From contig CABHOV010000074.1 of assembly GCA_902168185.1 (NCBI GenBank), positions 1 to 64,000 on the forward strand: a DNA stretch of 64,000 bases, written 5' to 3'. Source of the stretch: an uncultured Bacteroides sp. GTDB lineage: Bacteria > Bacteroidota > Bacteroidia > Cytophagales > Cyclobacteriaceae. Shown here piece after piece: positions 1 to 6,494 of this stretch. The position numbers and the translations under genes were made by a program. Position 1 is the first letter of the stretch. Each line of letters begins with the position of its first letter. The notes below the pieces were generated by a model. It ran no database searches and was not told the origin of the DNA. It was given only the letters and a program-made list of their open reading frames with translations.

Positions 1-1
1 A

Positions 2-358
2 ATGGACGAACTGTTGCGCTATGACTGGCCAGGTAATATCCGCGAACTGGAGAATGTTGTGGAACGCGCTGTCATTATCCATGATGGTGAAAGCACCTTA
101 GCATGGGGGCAACCACTCATAAACAGACTCGCTGTTGCTGTGGCAAAAGAAGAACATGCGCTACCCGCTAAAACGCTGGACGAAGTAAAGCAGAAGCAGC
201 ATGATACGGAACGTGAATATTTGATTTCAGTTTTGCGCACAGCGAACGGAAGAATTCGCGGGAGGAACGGCGCTTCAGAATTGCTTGGACTCAAGCCCAC
301 AACACTGGAGTCGAGGATGAAGAAATTAAGTATAACAAAAGAAGATATTTTTAATTAA
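2..358 (+). CDS. Sigma-54 interacting transcriptional activator, C-terminal end (partial)
   Basis: The reading frame is open to the left edge, so only the last 118 or so residues are present. The sequence [17 protein letters not shown] (about residues 9-25 of the visible part) is the conserved end of the AAA+ domain of sigma-54 activators. After a linker, residues about 65-112 form a Fis-type helix-turn-helix ([21 protein letters not shown]), which resembles the FhlA/NorR/HydG class. The protein should bind DNA upstream of sigma-54 promoters and drive open complex formation. The receiver or sensor domain, if any, lies outside the window, so the input cannot be stated. The family call is firm. 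Confidence 0.9.
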   Translation: MDELLRYDWPGNIRELENVVERAVIIHDGESTLAWGQPLINRLAVAVAKEEHALPAKTLDEVKQKQHDTEREYLISVLRTANGRIRGRNGASELLGLKPTTLESRMKKLSITKEDIFN

Positions 359-403
359 GCTGGAATATGCGGAATTGAATATTGGAGAGGAGCCTATGCC
401 ACT

Positions 404-431
404 GATGTGACCATCCATTCAATTGCAAGTT
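404..431 (+). repeat. 28-base direct repeat, copy 1
   Basis: Positions 404-431 match 2696-2723 in 26 of 28 bases. In the second copy the segment lies inside a small open frame and encodes DVAIHSIASS; here the same frame reads DVTIHSIASC but the frame around it is not maintained. The copy at 2696 may therefore be the better preserved version of a shared gene. Confidence 0.7.
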
Positions 432-539
432 GTATAAGACCACTGCACTTATTGGGTAAGGGTATGATGTCTGTTAGTAGATATACTAACGTTCTGCTGT
501 ATATAGGTCTTTTATAGATGAAGGGCTATAGCAGTCCCT

Positions 540-626
540 CACCTAAAATGAGAAGTGGTTTCATTGACAGAGTATAATATGATCGTGGACGACTACATCG
601 CGGTAAACGGCAACCATTTTGAATTT
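540..626 (-). pseudogene. radC-like JAB-domain gene, 3' remnant
   Basis: On the minus strand, translated fragments read KFKM, then after a frame change DVVVHDHIIL, then FSF. They line up with the end of the second remnant at 4920-5060 (KIKM, DILVHDHIVL, YFSFADEGLI) and with the known C-terminus of Bacteroidota RadC-like proteins. Stop codons interrupt it (one after LCQ, one after FSF) and the frame shifts at least once. Nothing upstream of this tail is recognisable here. It is a dead fragment of a gene type that often rides on integrative elements. Confidence 0.65.
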
Positions 627-649
627 TGCTAGTAAGCAATGCTGCAACC

Positions 650-1315
650 TCAAGATCTCATCCTAAGTACCAATCCACCGCCTACGCTCAATTGATAGAT
701 AGTTGAGTAGGCGGATAGCCCCGCGCCGCTTCCTCCTGTTCCAAAATAGAAACCTCCGCCCATTGATTGTACTGCTGAAAGAAGTTGAATCTGCAATTTT
801 ATACCTACATTTTCCTTTGCCCATACAACACCACCGGCCCGAACACCCCAGCTGAATTTCTCTGCCGAAGATGAACGACCATTGTCTGGATTTTTCAATG
901 ATGCGGCTACCAATCCACCCATCATTCCTGCAAAGCCTTCTACTTTTTTACCTGGTGAACCGAAGTAACGCAAACCGCCCAGCAAGATATAGCGAACACC
1001 TAAATCGAAGTTGGTATATTTTTTCAATGAGCCATTCCCAGCGTATTCGGTTGGTGCATTTGTGTTTTGACCAATGTAAAGCAACTCTACGCCATAGTCA
1101 GGACGCAATCTATACTCTATGCCGGCACCCCACTGATAACCTCCTTTAATTTTCCCTTTGTAATACTCACTCGCATTATAGTACGAATCAAATTTGTCAT
1201 CAAAGACATAAGCGCTGTATACATCTAAATTTATGACTTGCGCACGCGCCGTTAAAAACGCGATCGAAAAGAAACACATCAAGCTTCCACACCTTATAAC
1301 ATTTCTTACTTTCAT
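650..1315 (-). CDS. Outer membrane beta-barrel protein
   Basis: This 221-residue protein begins with a signal peptide (hydrophobic core CFFSIAFLTA, likely cleavage after ARAQ near residue 26). The rest is made of alternating, Gly- and aromatic-rich strands such as GYQWGAGIEYRLRP and SAYSTIYQLSVGGGLVLRM, typical of small single-chain outer membrane barrels. About eight to ten strands can be imagined. No enzymatic motif is visible. It lies in tandem with two other exported protein genes on the same strand (1343-1870 and 2080-2553), but the gaps of 27 and more than 200 bases do not prove an operon. Function unknown. Confidence 0.7.
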   Translation of the reverse strand: MKVRNVIRCGSLMCFFSIAFLTARAQVINLDVYSAYVFDDKFDSYYNASEYYKGKIKGGYQWGAGIEYRLRPDYGVELLYIGQNTNAPTEYAGNGSLKKYTNFDLGVRYILLGGLRYFGSPGKKVEGFAGMMGGLVAASLKNPDNGRSSSAEKFSWGVRAGGVVWAKENVGIKLQIQLLSAVQSMGGGFYFGTGGSGAGLSAYSTIYQLSVGGGLVLRMRS

Positions 1316-1342
1316 GTTTCTTGATATTAGGGGTGCATAAGA

Positions 1343-1870
1343 TTAAATCAACTGGCTAAACAACTTCTCCATACCCTTCTTTATAGTGGACGGTAGCTTT
1401 GATTTATTTGAAGGCAGGGCACCCTCCACAGCACCCTTCCACATCAGTGTATTGTTGGTTGGGTCTACGAGGTGCACCGTTACTGTTCCTTCCTTATAGC
1501 GTCCAACTTCAATCTCTTCACTTTTCCAGGAATAGTTTCGTTGCCCTATATACCTTGGGGCATCCTGCAGACTGGTCTCACGTGTTTGAATTTTTTCTTG
1601 TACAACAATGCCGATGTTTATGCGCAGGCCTGGCTCGACATTACTCAGTAGAAGCCCTTTTAGCATAAGCTGTTTTTCAATTTCTTTTTTTAAAAGCTCA
1701 GCGTTAGCGGTGAAGTTTGCCGTGGTATCACCGCTTACTTGGAGTTTGTAGAAGTTGTAAGTTTTGTAGTTACTGAGTTTGAAACCCTGATTTGATTCAG
1801 AATTTAAGATGCGAATTCCGCTGCAGGAGAAAGCGATGAGCACAATGAGAATGAGTGAAAGGGTTTTCAT
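1343..1870 (-). CDS. DUF4136-like lipoprotein
   Basis: I place the start at the ATG at 1870, because it opens directly into a lipoprotein signal (MKTLSLILIVLIAFSC, lipidated Cys16); an upstream in-frame extension has no export signal. The mature part of about 160 residues matches the DUF4136 pattern: an NYKTYNFYKL segment near the N-terminus, a long amphipathic helix (LLKKEIEKQLMLKGL), then a strand-rich core ending in VHLVDPTNNTLMWKGAVEG and a C-terminal helix. Members are periplasmic-facing lipoproteins of unknown role. The family assignment is by pattern only. Confidence 0.7.
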   Translation of the reverse strand: MKTLSLILIVLIAFSCSGIRILNSESNQGFKLSNYKTYNFYKLQVSGDTTANFTANAELLKKEIEKQLMLKGLLLSNVEPGLRINIGIVVQEKIQTRETSLQDAPRYIGQRNYSWKSEEIEVGRYKEGTVTVHLVDPTNNTLMWKGAVEGALPSNKSKLPSTIKKGMEKLFSQLI

Positions 1871-2079
1871 AAAAAACTTTTGTGATTTTATTGTACTAGT
1901 TGACGCGTCGCTAACTGTTTTGCTGCGCTGGTCACCGACCTCCCACAACGGCCGATAGCCGCACCGTTTCCTGCATTTACCAGCACCTCTGACCAAGGCA
2001 AATGATCACGGCAAAATGGCAATCAATTTTAGTTGCGTTTTCATTGTCCGCGGGTAGAAGTTACGTTTTAAACGGGTTC

Positions 2080-2553
2080 TTACTTATCATCAAACTCGCC
2101 GATCAACGGAATATTTTCCATGATTTCCGAGCGTAGTTTGCCAAGGATATAATTTTCAAATTGATAAAATTGTGCAGCCGCCTTGACGCCAGATCCTTTC
2201 TTTATCTTAGTATAATACTGGTCGATCAACTTGTCAGTATCGCCTTGTAATTTCATTACATCTTTTATGATTTGGTCTGTGGCAGCGTCGTCAAGTGAGG
2301 TGTAGTTCGACACGTAATTGTTTAGCAACTCAATTCGTTTTTTGCTAAGCTCTTTTCTTTTTGCTTCGTAATCATCGTAAGCAATCCAAAATGCATCCTT
2401 TTGCGCGCCTTCCAGTTTGATGAATTTTGCCGCCATGGTTTTCTTTTCAATACCAAAGACAGACTGTACAAGGTCAACTTCTTCTTTATTGCTCTGTGAA
2501 AAAGCAATACAGCATAACCCAACCATCATGGTGGTAAGTAAAATTGTTTTCAT
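2080..2553 (-). CDS. Secreted helical protein of unknown function
   Basis: The ATG at 2553 gives a 157-residue protein with a clean signal peptide (MKTILLTTMMVGLCCIAFSQ). The mature part is Lys/Glu-rich and predicted mostly helical, with the segment FWIAYDDYEAKRKELSKKRIELLNNY in the middle and a C-terminal AAAQFYQFENYILGKLRSEIMENIPLIGE. This shape, a periplasmic helical bundle, is seen in several unnamed Bacteroidota families. I do not recognise a specific one. An upstream in-frame start at 2592 would bury the signal peptide and is rejected. Confidence 0.65.
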   Translation of the reverse strand: MKTILLTTMMVGLCCIAFSQSNKEEVDLVQSVFGIEKKTMAAKFIKLEGAQKDAFWIAYDDYEAKRKELSKKRIELLNNYVSNYTSLDDAATDQIIKDVMKLQGDTDKLIDQYYTKIKKGSGVKAAAQFYQFENYILGKLRSEIMENIPLIGEFDDK

Positions 2554-2665
2554 GTTTTTTCTTAAATTTTTTAACGCTTGATTTTTATGCAAATCGCCGA
2601 CTAATATTCCATGTGAGTAAAACTAATTGCAGTCATCAAAAAAATTTAAACGGTATCGTCTACAC

Positions 2666-2827
2666 ATGTTACAGCGTTCTAAGGCTCATCACGATGATGT
2701 GGCCATCCATTCGATTGCAAGTTCGATAGACTACTACATATCGCTGCCTAACGCTATGGAAACTATCTTTATATACTTGAACAGGCATTTGAACTCCTTA
2801 GCTCAGCAGAGAGCTTATTTCCAATAA
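2666..2827 (+). CDS. Small protein, unrecognised
   Basis: A 53-residue frame from the ATG at 2666. It contains the 28-base repeat also found at 404-431, here encoding DVAIHSIASS, followed by a hydrophobic helix-like stretch (METIFIYLNRHL). It ends 8 bases before the next gene on the same strand. It could be the remains of a longer gene of which the next frame is another part, or a real small protein. An earlier TTG at 2627 would lengthen it. No function can be offered. Confidence 0.35.
   Translation: MLQRSKAHHDDVAIHSIASSIDYYISLPNAMETIFIYLNRHLNSLAQQRAYFQ
2696..2723 (+). repeat. 28-base direct repeat, copy 2
   Basis: Matches 404-431 in 26 of 28 bases, with both differences being A/G changes. 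It lies inside the small frame at 2666-2827. Confidence 0.7.
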
Positions 2828-2835
2828 ACTAAGGC

Positions 2836-3246
2836 ATGGCAAATGCATTCTTTAAAAATGCTGATCCCGAAAAGCGTGATATTGTTACCGAATTCATATT
2901 TGACTTTATTAAGCGATTCAGTTCATCTGCTAAGAAGATGGATATTATTTTTGACGTCATTCATCACTATGACCAATCGATCTTTAGAAAAGCATTTCAA
3001 CTGTACCTGCGTAGCAATTCCAAAGTCGAGGATTTTGCAACCATTAACTGGATTGATAAACAACACGTATTCTCAGGCGATGTTATTATTGGAGATCCGA
3101 AAGCCGCCAAATGGCGTAATCTCCTTCAGCTTGTAGAGGAAACGAATTTGGGTTTAGATGGTATTTCAATTATCAAGTTTATAAAGGATCAAATAGAGGC
3201 CGAAAAGCGGTACGGTGAGAGGAAATTTCTTTCCAGAAGGTGGTGA
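2836..3246 (+). CDS. Hypothetical protein, 136 residues
   Basis: Starts at the ATG at 2836. The protein is rich in aromatic and charged residues, with helical segments (DIVTEFIFDFIKRFSSSAKKM and FRKAFQLYLRSN) and a C-terminal IIKFIKDQIEAEKRYGERKFL. No signal peptide, membrane segment or known motif is visible. It lies 8 bases after the small frame at 2666-2827 and before a regulator in the opposite direction, inside the decayed accessory region. Its intact frame suggests it is either recent or still used. I do not recognise the family. Confidence 0.5.
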   Translation: MANAFFKNADPEKRDIVTEFIFDFIKRFSSSAKKMDIIFDVIHHYDQSIFRKAFQLYLRSNSKVEDFATINWIDKQHVFSGDVIIGDPKAAKWRNLLQLVEETNLGLDGISIIKFIKDQIEAEKRYGERKFLSRRW

Positions 3247-3366
3247 TAAAGAATCGTTAAATTCAATGATCATGATAGGTTCAGGGGTATAATTCCCATG
3301 TGAGCCATTCAAAAACTGGATCTTTTTAGAATATCGTGTTCAATAATGCATAAGCTCAATTCTTAC

Positions 3367-3609
3367 CTAAAAATCGAGCAAAGTCTTTAAAGGTATGCCG
3401 AGGGCCTCTGATAAGGCCATTAATGATGCAATGGTCGGGTTCGTTTTTCCTGCTTCAATTTCATTCACGCTACTGTATGGAATCTCGGCGTCCGCAGCAA
3501 GCTGTTCTTGACTTATACCTTCACTCTCTCGCAGCTTACGGATATGTGCCCCCATCTTAATTAGGTGCTTCTTATATCTTATCCTGATTTGTTGCTTTGC
3601 CACACTCAA
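3367..3609 (-). CDS. XRE/Cro-type helix-turn-helix regulator
   Basis: Eighty residues, almost entirely one HTH domain: IRKLRESEGISQEQLAADAEI, YSSVNEIEAGKTNPTIASL, LSEALGIPLKTLLDF. This is a classical Cro/CI fold. The start is uncertain: TTG at 3609, GTG at 3603, or an ATG at 3555 that would cut off the basic N-terminal tail (IRIRYKKHLIKM) typical of Bacteroidota members, so I favour the longer forms. It is divergent from the gene pair at 3707-4923, and two matching dyads lie in the gap. That is the arrangement expected of a repressor controlling itself and the neighbouring pair. Confidence 0.85.
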   Translation of the reverse strand: MSVAKQQIRIRYKKHLIKMGAHIRKLRESEGISQEQLAADAEIPYSSVNEIEAGKTNPTIASLMALSEALGIPLKTLLDF

Positions 3610-3633
3610 ATAAAGGCGGAAAATATTTTTATG

Positions 3634-3690
3634 GTATAGGCTATTCCATATGGTTAAATTGCGTATTATTGTATAGGCTATTCCCTATAC
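3634..3690. promoter_or_regulatory. Twin operator-like dyads between divergent genes
   Basis: GTATAGG-CTATTC-CCTATAC at 3671-3690 is a perfect dyad with 7-base arms. A second copy at 3634-3653 (GTATAGG-CTATTC-CATATGG) keeps the left arm and the centre exactly, with a degenerate right arm. The two starts are 37 bases apart. They sit in the gap between the XRE regulator and the divergent gene pair, so they are good candidates for its binding sites. The assignment to this regulator is inference. Confidence 0.6.
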
Positions 3691-3706
3691 TGGTGTAGTC
3701 AAGCAT

Positions 3707-4066
3707 GTGAGTTTTAAGAAGTATTGTTCATTAGCCTTTAGTATGCGGAAAAGTATAACTTCTCTTACGGAATTAGCCAATCATAAGCAGACAACTGTTT
3801 ATCTGATTGAGCAGCAGCTCAAGAGCCGCAGATTCTTTGATGATCTTGAACGCATTGGTTTAGGGCAATATTGGTTCGAACCAAACCTTGATCATCTTAT
3901 ACTGAAGAACGTTGAACTCGACGATGGTTCTGACGAAACCTACGCGTTGTATGCTGAGATCGTAAGTAAGTATAGTCGCAAGATTAAGCCAGACTTACAA
4001 GTAATTAAGTTTCAAGCAAAAAAGATGTATCGTGAGCTTATCTCCCTTAAGAAATATAGTCACTGA
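3707..4066 (+). CDS. Small protein next to the HEPN gene, unrecognised
   Basis: A 119-residue frame starting with GTG at 3707; an ATG at 3743 would give 107 residues (MRKSITSLTEL...). The region after it is mostly helical with a basic C-terminus (KFQAKKMYRELISLKKYSH), and the middle contains IGLGQYWFEPNLDHLILKNVEL. No known motif is visible. It is followed after 14 bases by the nucleotidyltransferase-like/HEPN gene on the same strand, and both appear to be controlled from the dyad-bearing gap. By position it could be a partner protein of the HEPN protein, but this is inference. Confidence 0.6.
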   Translation: MSFKKYCSLAFSMRKSITSLTELANHKQTTVYLIEQQLKSRRFFDDLERIGLGQYWFEPNLDHLILKNVELDDGSDETYALYAEIVSKYSRKIKPDLQVIKFQAKKMYRELISLKKYSH

Positions 4067-4080
4067 CAAACATTGAAGCT

Positions 4081-4923
4081 ATGACAGAATACACAGATAT
4101 CACTATTGAATTAAAGTCTGTCATTGATAAAATTATTAAAAACGATGCTGCAGTCGCGATTATATGTTTCGGTCACTACTTTAAATCCGTTAAATATGAG
4201 GGCTGCTATCAATCTACATATATAAATAATCATCACTTCGATTTGCTTGTTATATTAAAAGAATGTAATCGCTATAAGGACCATGAGATCAATGATCTGA
4301 TAAACAGTTGCTGTCCTGAAAATACGTCCGTAAATGTTCTTTGTCATAGTGAGCCATCAATTCAATTAGCTATAAAAAATCATCATCAATTCTTCGGTAA
4401 AATATTATCAGAAGGTAAATGGTTATATCGAATAAAAGACTCTCAATTCGAAATAGCGGAAATAGATAAAAGTAAAAAAATTCTCGATGATATGACTGTC
4501 AAATGCAGTTACACACGGGCATTTGATTTATCGGATAGATTCTTTCAGATGGCATCAGATGCGATTCACCTAGAAATGTATGACATGTCGGTTTTTTTAC
4601 TTCATCAATCGGTGGAGCAAATGTGTATAGCATCTATCAAAGCGCACCTAGGATTTAAGGCAACTACTCATAGCATTATAAAATTGATTGATCTTGTGGG
4701 ATCGTATTTGATCAGCGCCAAAGATCTATTCCCTTGCAATACCTTATTCGAGAAGGAACTTTATTGTTACCTACTTAAAGCCTATACTGATGTTCGATAT
4801 AAAGTGTCATACGACATTCCCTCTAATATTGCAGTATGCTTGTTTCACCGAGTTAGATACTTCCGTGATCTAATTGTAGGAAAATTTAAAAGCGAGCTTG
4901 AGACAACGAGGATTGGGGGTTAA
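4081..4923 (+). CDS. Nucleotidyltransferase-like plus HEPN domain protein
   Basis: This 280-residue protein has two parts. Residues about 1-110 look like a degenerate minimal nucleotidyltransferase fold: a helix, then ICFGHYFKSVKYEG in the position of the GS motif and HFDLLVIL in the position of the Asp-containing strand, but only one clear acidic residue remains. Residues about 145-275 are a HEPN four-helix domain (MYDMSVFLLHQSVEQMC, TTHSIIKLIDLVGSYL, YLLKAYTDVRYKVSY). The catalytic Rx4-6H motif of HEPN RNases is not evident, since RYKVSYDI lacks the His. It may be a binding or modified-toxin type protein. The gene is visibly more AT-rich than the housekeeping genes to its right. Confidence 0.75.
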   Translation: MTEYTDITIELKSVIDKIIKNDAAVAIICFGHYFKSVKYEGCYQSTYINNHHFDLLVILKECNRYKDHEINDLINSCCPENTSVNVLCHSEPSIQLAIKNHHQFFGKILSEGKWLYRIKDSQFEIAEIDKSKKILDDMTVKCSYTRAFDLSDRFFQMASDAIHLEMYDMSVFLLHQSVEQMCIASIKAHLGFKATTHSIIKLIDLVGSYLISAKDLFPCNTLFEKELYCYLLKAYTDVRYKVSYDIPSNIAVCLFHRVRYFRDLIVGKFKSELETTRIGG

Positions 4924-5329
4924 ATCAATCCCTCATCAGCAAATGAGAAGTAGCTCTCGCTGGAGAGTACGATGTGATCATGCACGAGTATATCCAGGAA
5001 CGCTGCACCATTTTGATTTTATCACTCTCACTGGGCTGCAGGTTACGTGATAGCAGCAGTCATGATCAGCTTGGGGTCAACCAGTACACCGGCGCTTGAT
5101 CCGGAGGAGGCTTCAAATATACCAGGCACCTTATTGGCTCTTGAACGCAGAAGTACTTTGAACTGCTCGATGAAATCCAGCTAGGCCTGATCCAGTGATA
5201 GAAGAGTATATCATAGGCATCACGACTGTAGTTGATACCCGGACATTCCGATGGTTTACGAAGATGCTTGTAGGAGAGTTCGATTTCAGCTACCTGGCTT
5301 GGATTGAAGTTTTGTGATAAGGCTTCCAT
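4920..5329 (-). pseudogene. radC-like JAB-domain gene, inactivated
   Basis: Reading the minus strand from 5329 gives the normal start of a Bacteroidota RadC-like protein: VAEIELSYKHLRKPSE, SRDAYDIL. A frameshift follows; the next frame reads LDFIEQFKVLLRSRANKVPG with an in-frame stop just before it, then GIFEASSGSSAGVLVDPKLIMTAAI. After that the segment that should carry the metal-binding HNHPSG motif is missing, and the sequence resumes in another frame with NLQPSESDKIKM, then AFLDILVHDHIVLSSES and YFSFADEGLI before the stop. So there are at least two frame changes, one stop and a deletion of the active site. The start codon seen at 5329 would otherwise give a false 87-residue frame. Confidence 0.85.
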
Positions 5330-6278
5330 AGTTATGGCGCCTCTAGGCGGAGGGTATAGCTGGTGTCAAAAGGAAAAGGAATAATTGGGGTTCCTGAAAG
5401 CACTCAAGCTGAAAGGGGGAAACCGTTTATGCCGGAAGCTTTTGACAACAAGGCTAAATACCCGAAGCATCTTTGCCAGTAATTAAATCGCATAGAACGA
5501 AGGACGCCCGCACGAAAAGACAGCCATGTAGCAAATGGAAATCCACCTGCTAAACCAGCTACCGATACGCTTCCCGCTAAGCGTATTGCAAGCCAAAAGC
5601 CGTTACATAGAATGCCTTAACCTTACAAATGCCCCATCCAGATTTTGATTAGGCTCTGTCAAGGGCAGCAGAGCGCAGGCACGCGCCTGGTGCTGTTCAT
5701 ATACCCTTGACAGGTTCTAATCAAAATTTATCTTGCAGTGTGAGGGTAAAAGGTTCCTAATATCGAATGCTGCTGTAAGTATATACCTATATAAGGCGCC
5801 TTCGCTTCTTTCGTCTTCTTTGGTTATTACTGCAGGTCGATACCCCAGTGCTGTCGTAATAACTATTGCCTGCGTTGGAATTTAAAGGACTGATTAACCC
5901 GTTTCCTATAGTTTGTTTTAATTCGTTTGTTGTGTCATTGGAGAGACAGACTTTTGCACTCTTGATTTTAAATGCTTGCCCGGTGTAGAGGCACTATTTT
6001 TATTCGAAGCTGCCGCTCCCAAAGTATATTCTTGGTTCAACTTTGAGTCGGTATTCTTAAAAGTAAAGCTTTTTGTCCTTGGCATTTGCCTGTGTTATAC
6101 GTTCCCGATTTTTCCGAATCATGATCATTATTAATCAAGATGTCCAATAGGTGAACCAGCTGGAAATCAAAAGATTAACCTCTTAATTCGGTGCAGCTTA
6201 TTGCTGCTAGGCATGTTGCACCGAATCCCCACCTTACGAATGGAAAAAAGTGACTCTTTTGGGGTGGTCTGAAAAAGA
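5330..6278. other. Long gene-free stretch between radC remnant and tRNA-Ser
   Basis: Almost 950 bases without a convincing gene. It contains a perfect 8-base-pair hairpin (arms 5565-5572 and 5579-5586), a long imperfect inverted repeat (5642-5727) and, on the minus strand between about 6120 and 5790, stretches of frame that look like worn coding sequence (for example NTDSKLNQEYTLGAAAS, then in another frame GQAFKIKSAKVCLSNDTTN). I could not join these into a recognisable protein. No copy of the tRNA-Ser 3' end that would mark an integration boundary was seen. Confidence 0.5.
5642..5727. repeat. Long imperfect inverted repeat (MITE-like or cruciform element)
   Basis: The left arm at 5642-5665 (ATTTTGATTAG...CTGTCAAGGG) and the right arm at 5704-5727 are inverted copies with 21 of 24 matches; the three mismatches are adjacent in the middle. 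The 38 bases between them can themselves pair (GCAGGC with GCCTG around an ACGC loop). The whole could form one hairpin of about 86 bases. There is no T-run after it, so it is unlikely to be an ordinary terminator. I found no second copy in the window. Confidence 0.6.
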
Positions 6279-6281
6279 AAA

Positions 6282-6310
6282 AACCTCGAATCCTTTACGA
6301 ATTCGAGGTT
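6282..6310 (-). terminator. Rho-independent terminator of tRNA-Ser
   Basis: Perfect 10-base-pair stem (6282-6291 with 6301-6310) and a 9-base loop. In the minus direction it is followed by a run of T. It lies about 26 bases downstream of the tRNA 3' end. Confidence 0.9.
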
Positions 6311-6335
6311 TTGATTCTCTTTGATTGATGCTCAG

Positions 6336-6420
6336 CAGAGGAGGAGGGATTCGAACCCCCGGACCTGTTACAGTCTCCGGTTTTCAAGACCGGTGCAATA
6401 AACCGCTCTACCACTCCTCT
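6336..6420 (-). tRNA. tRNA-Ser (anticodon TGA)
   Basis: On the minus strand the 5' AGAGGAG pairs with CTCCTCT at the 3' end, followed by discriminator G; CCA is not encoded. The anticodon loop is CTTGAAA between a GGT..ACC-type stem, giving anticodon TGA. The long variable arm after the anticodon stem (GAGACTGTAACAGGTC) is the class II signature of tRNA-Ser, and the T-loop reads TTCGAAT. The total of 85 bases fits. It lies at the right edge of the decayed region, and tRNA genes are common integration targets. Confidence 0.95.
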
Positions 6421-6444
6421 GTGTACCGGTTTATTTAAGGAGTG

Positions 6445-6475
6445 CAAATGTATAGTTTTCCTTTAAACCGGCAAA
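6445..6475 (-). promoter_or_regulatory. Bacteroidota-type promoter of tRNA-Ser
   Basis: Read on the minus strand: TTTG (6475-6472), a 19-base spacer, then TACATTTG (6452-6445). This is an exact match to the TTTG / TAnnTTTG consensus. The tRNA 5' end follows 24 bases later. Confidence 0.8.
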
Positions 6476-6494
6476 TATCAGTGAAAAACTTTCT

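Larger units (their letters stand above)
359..649. other. Gene-free stretch holding decayed mobile-region remnants
   Basis: No intact gene is visible here. The stretch contains a 28-base segment that recurs at 2696-2723 and, on the minus strand, the decayed 3' end of a radC-like gene. Both have relatives further right in the same accessory region, which suggests an ancestral duplication followed by decay. Confidence 0.6.

Noticed and set aside
19-300. Open frame on the minus strand inside the sigma-54 activator gene
   Set aside because: Shadow of the true gene; the plus strand frame has conserved family motifs.
5066-5329. An 87-residue open frame on the minus strand
   Set aside because: It is the first part of the inactivated radC-like gene running on in the wrong frame after a frameshift.
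5642-5727. An integron attC site
   Set aside because: The inverted repeat is hairpin-like, but the GTTRRRY and RYYYAAC box pattern is not found at its ends.
6282-6420. A tRNA-derived attachment repeat (direct copy of the tRNA-Ser 3' end) marking an island boundary
   Set aside because: No second copy of the tRNA 3' segment was found in the window, so integration here is only a suspicion.
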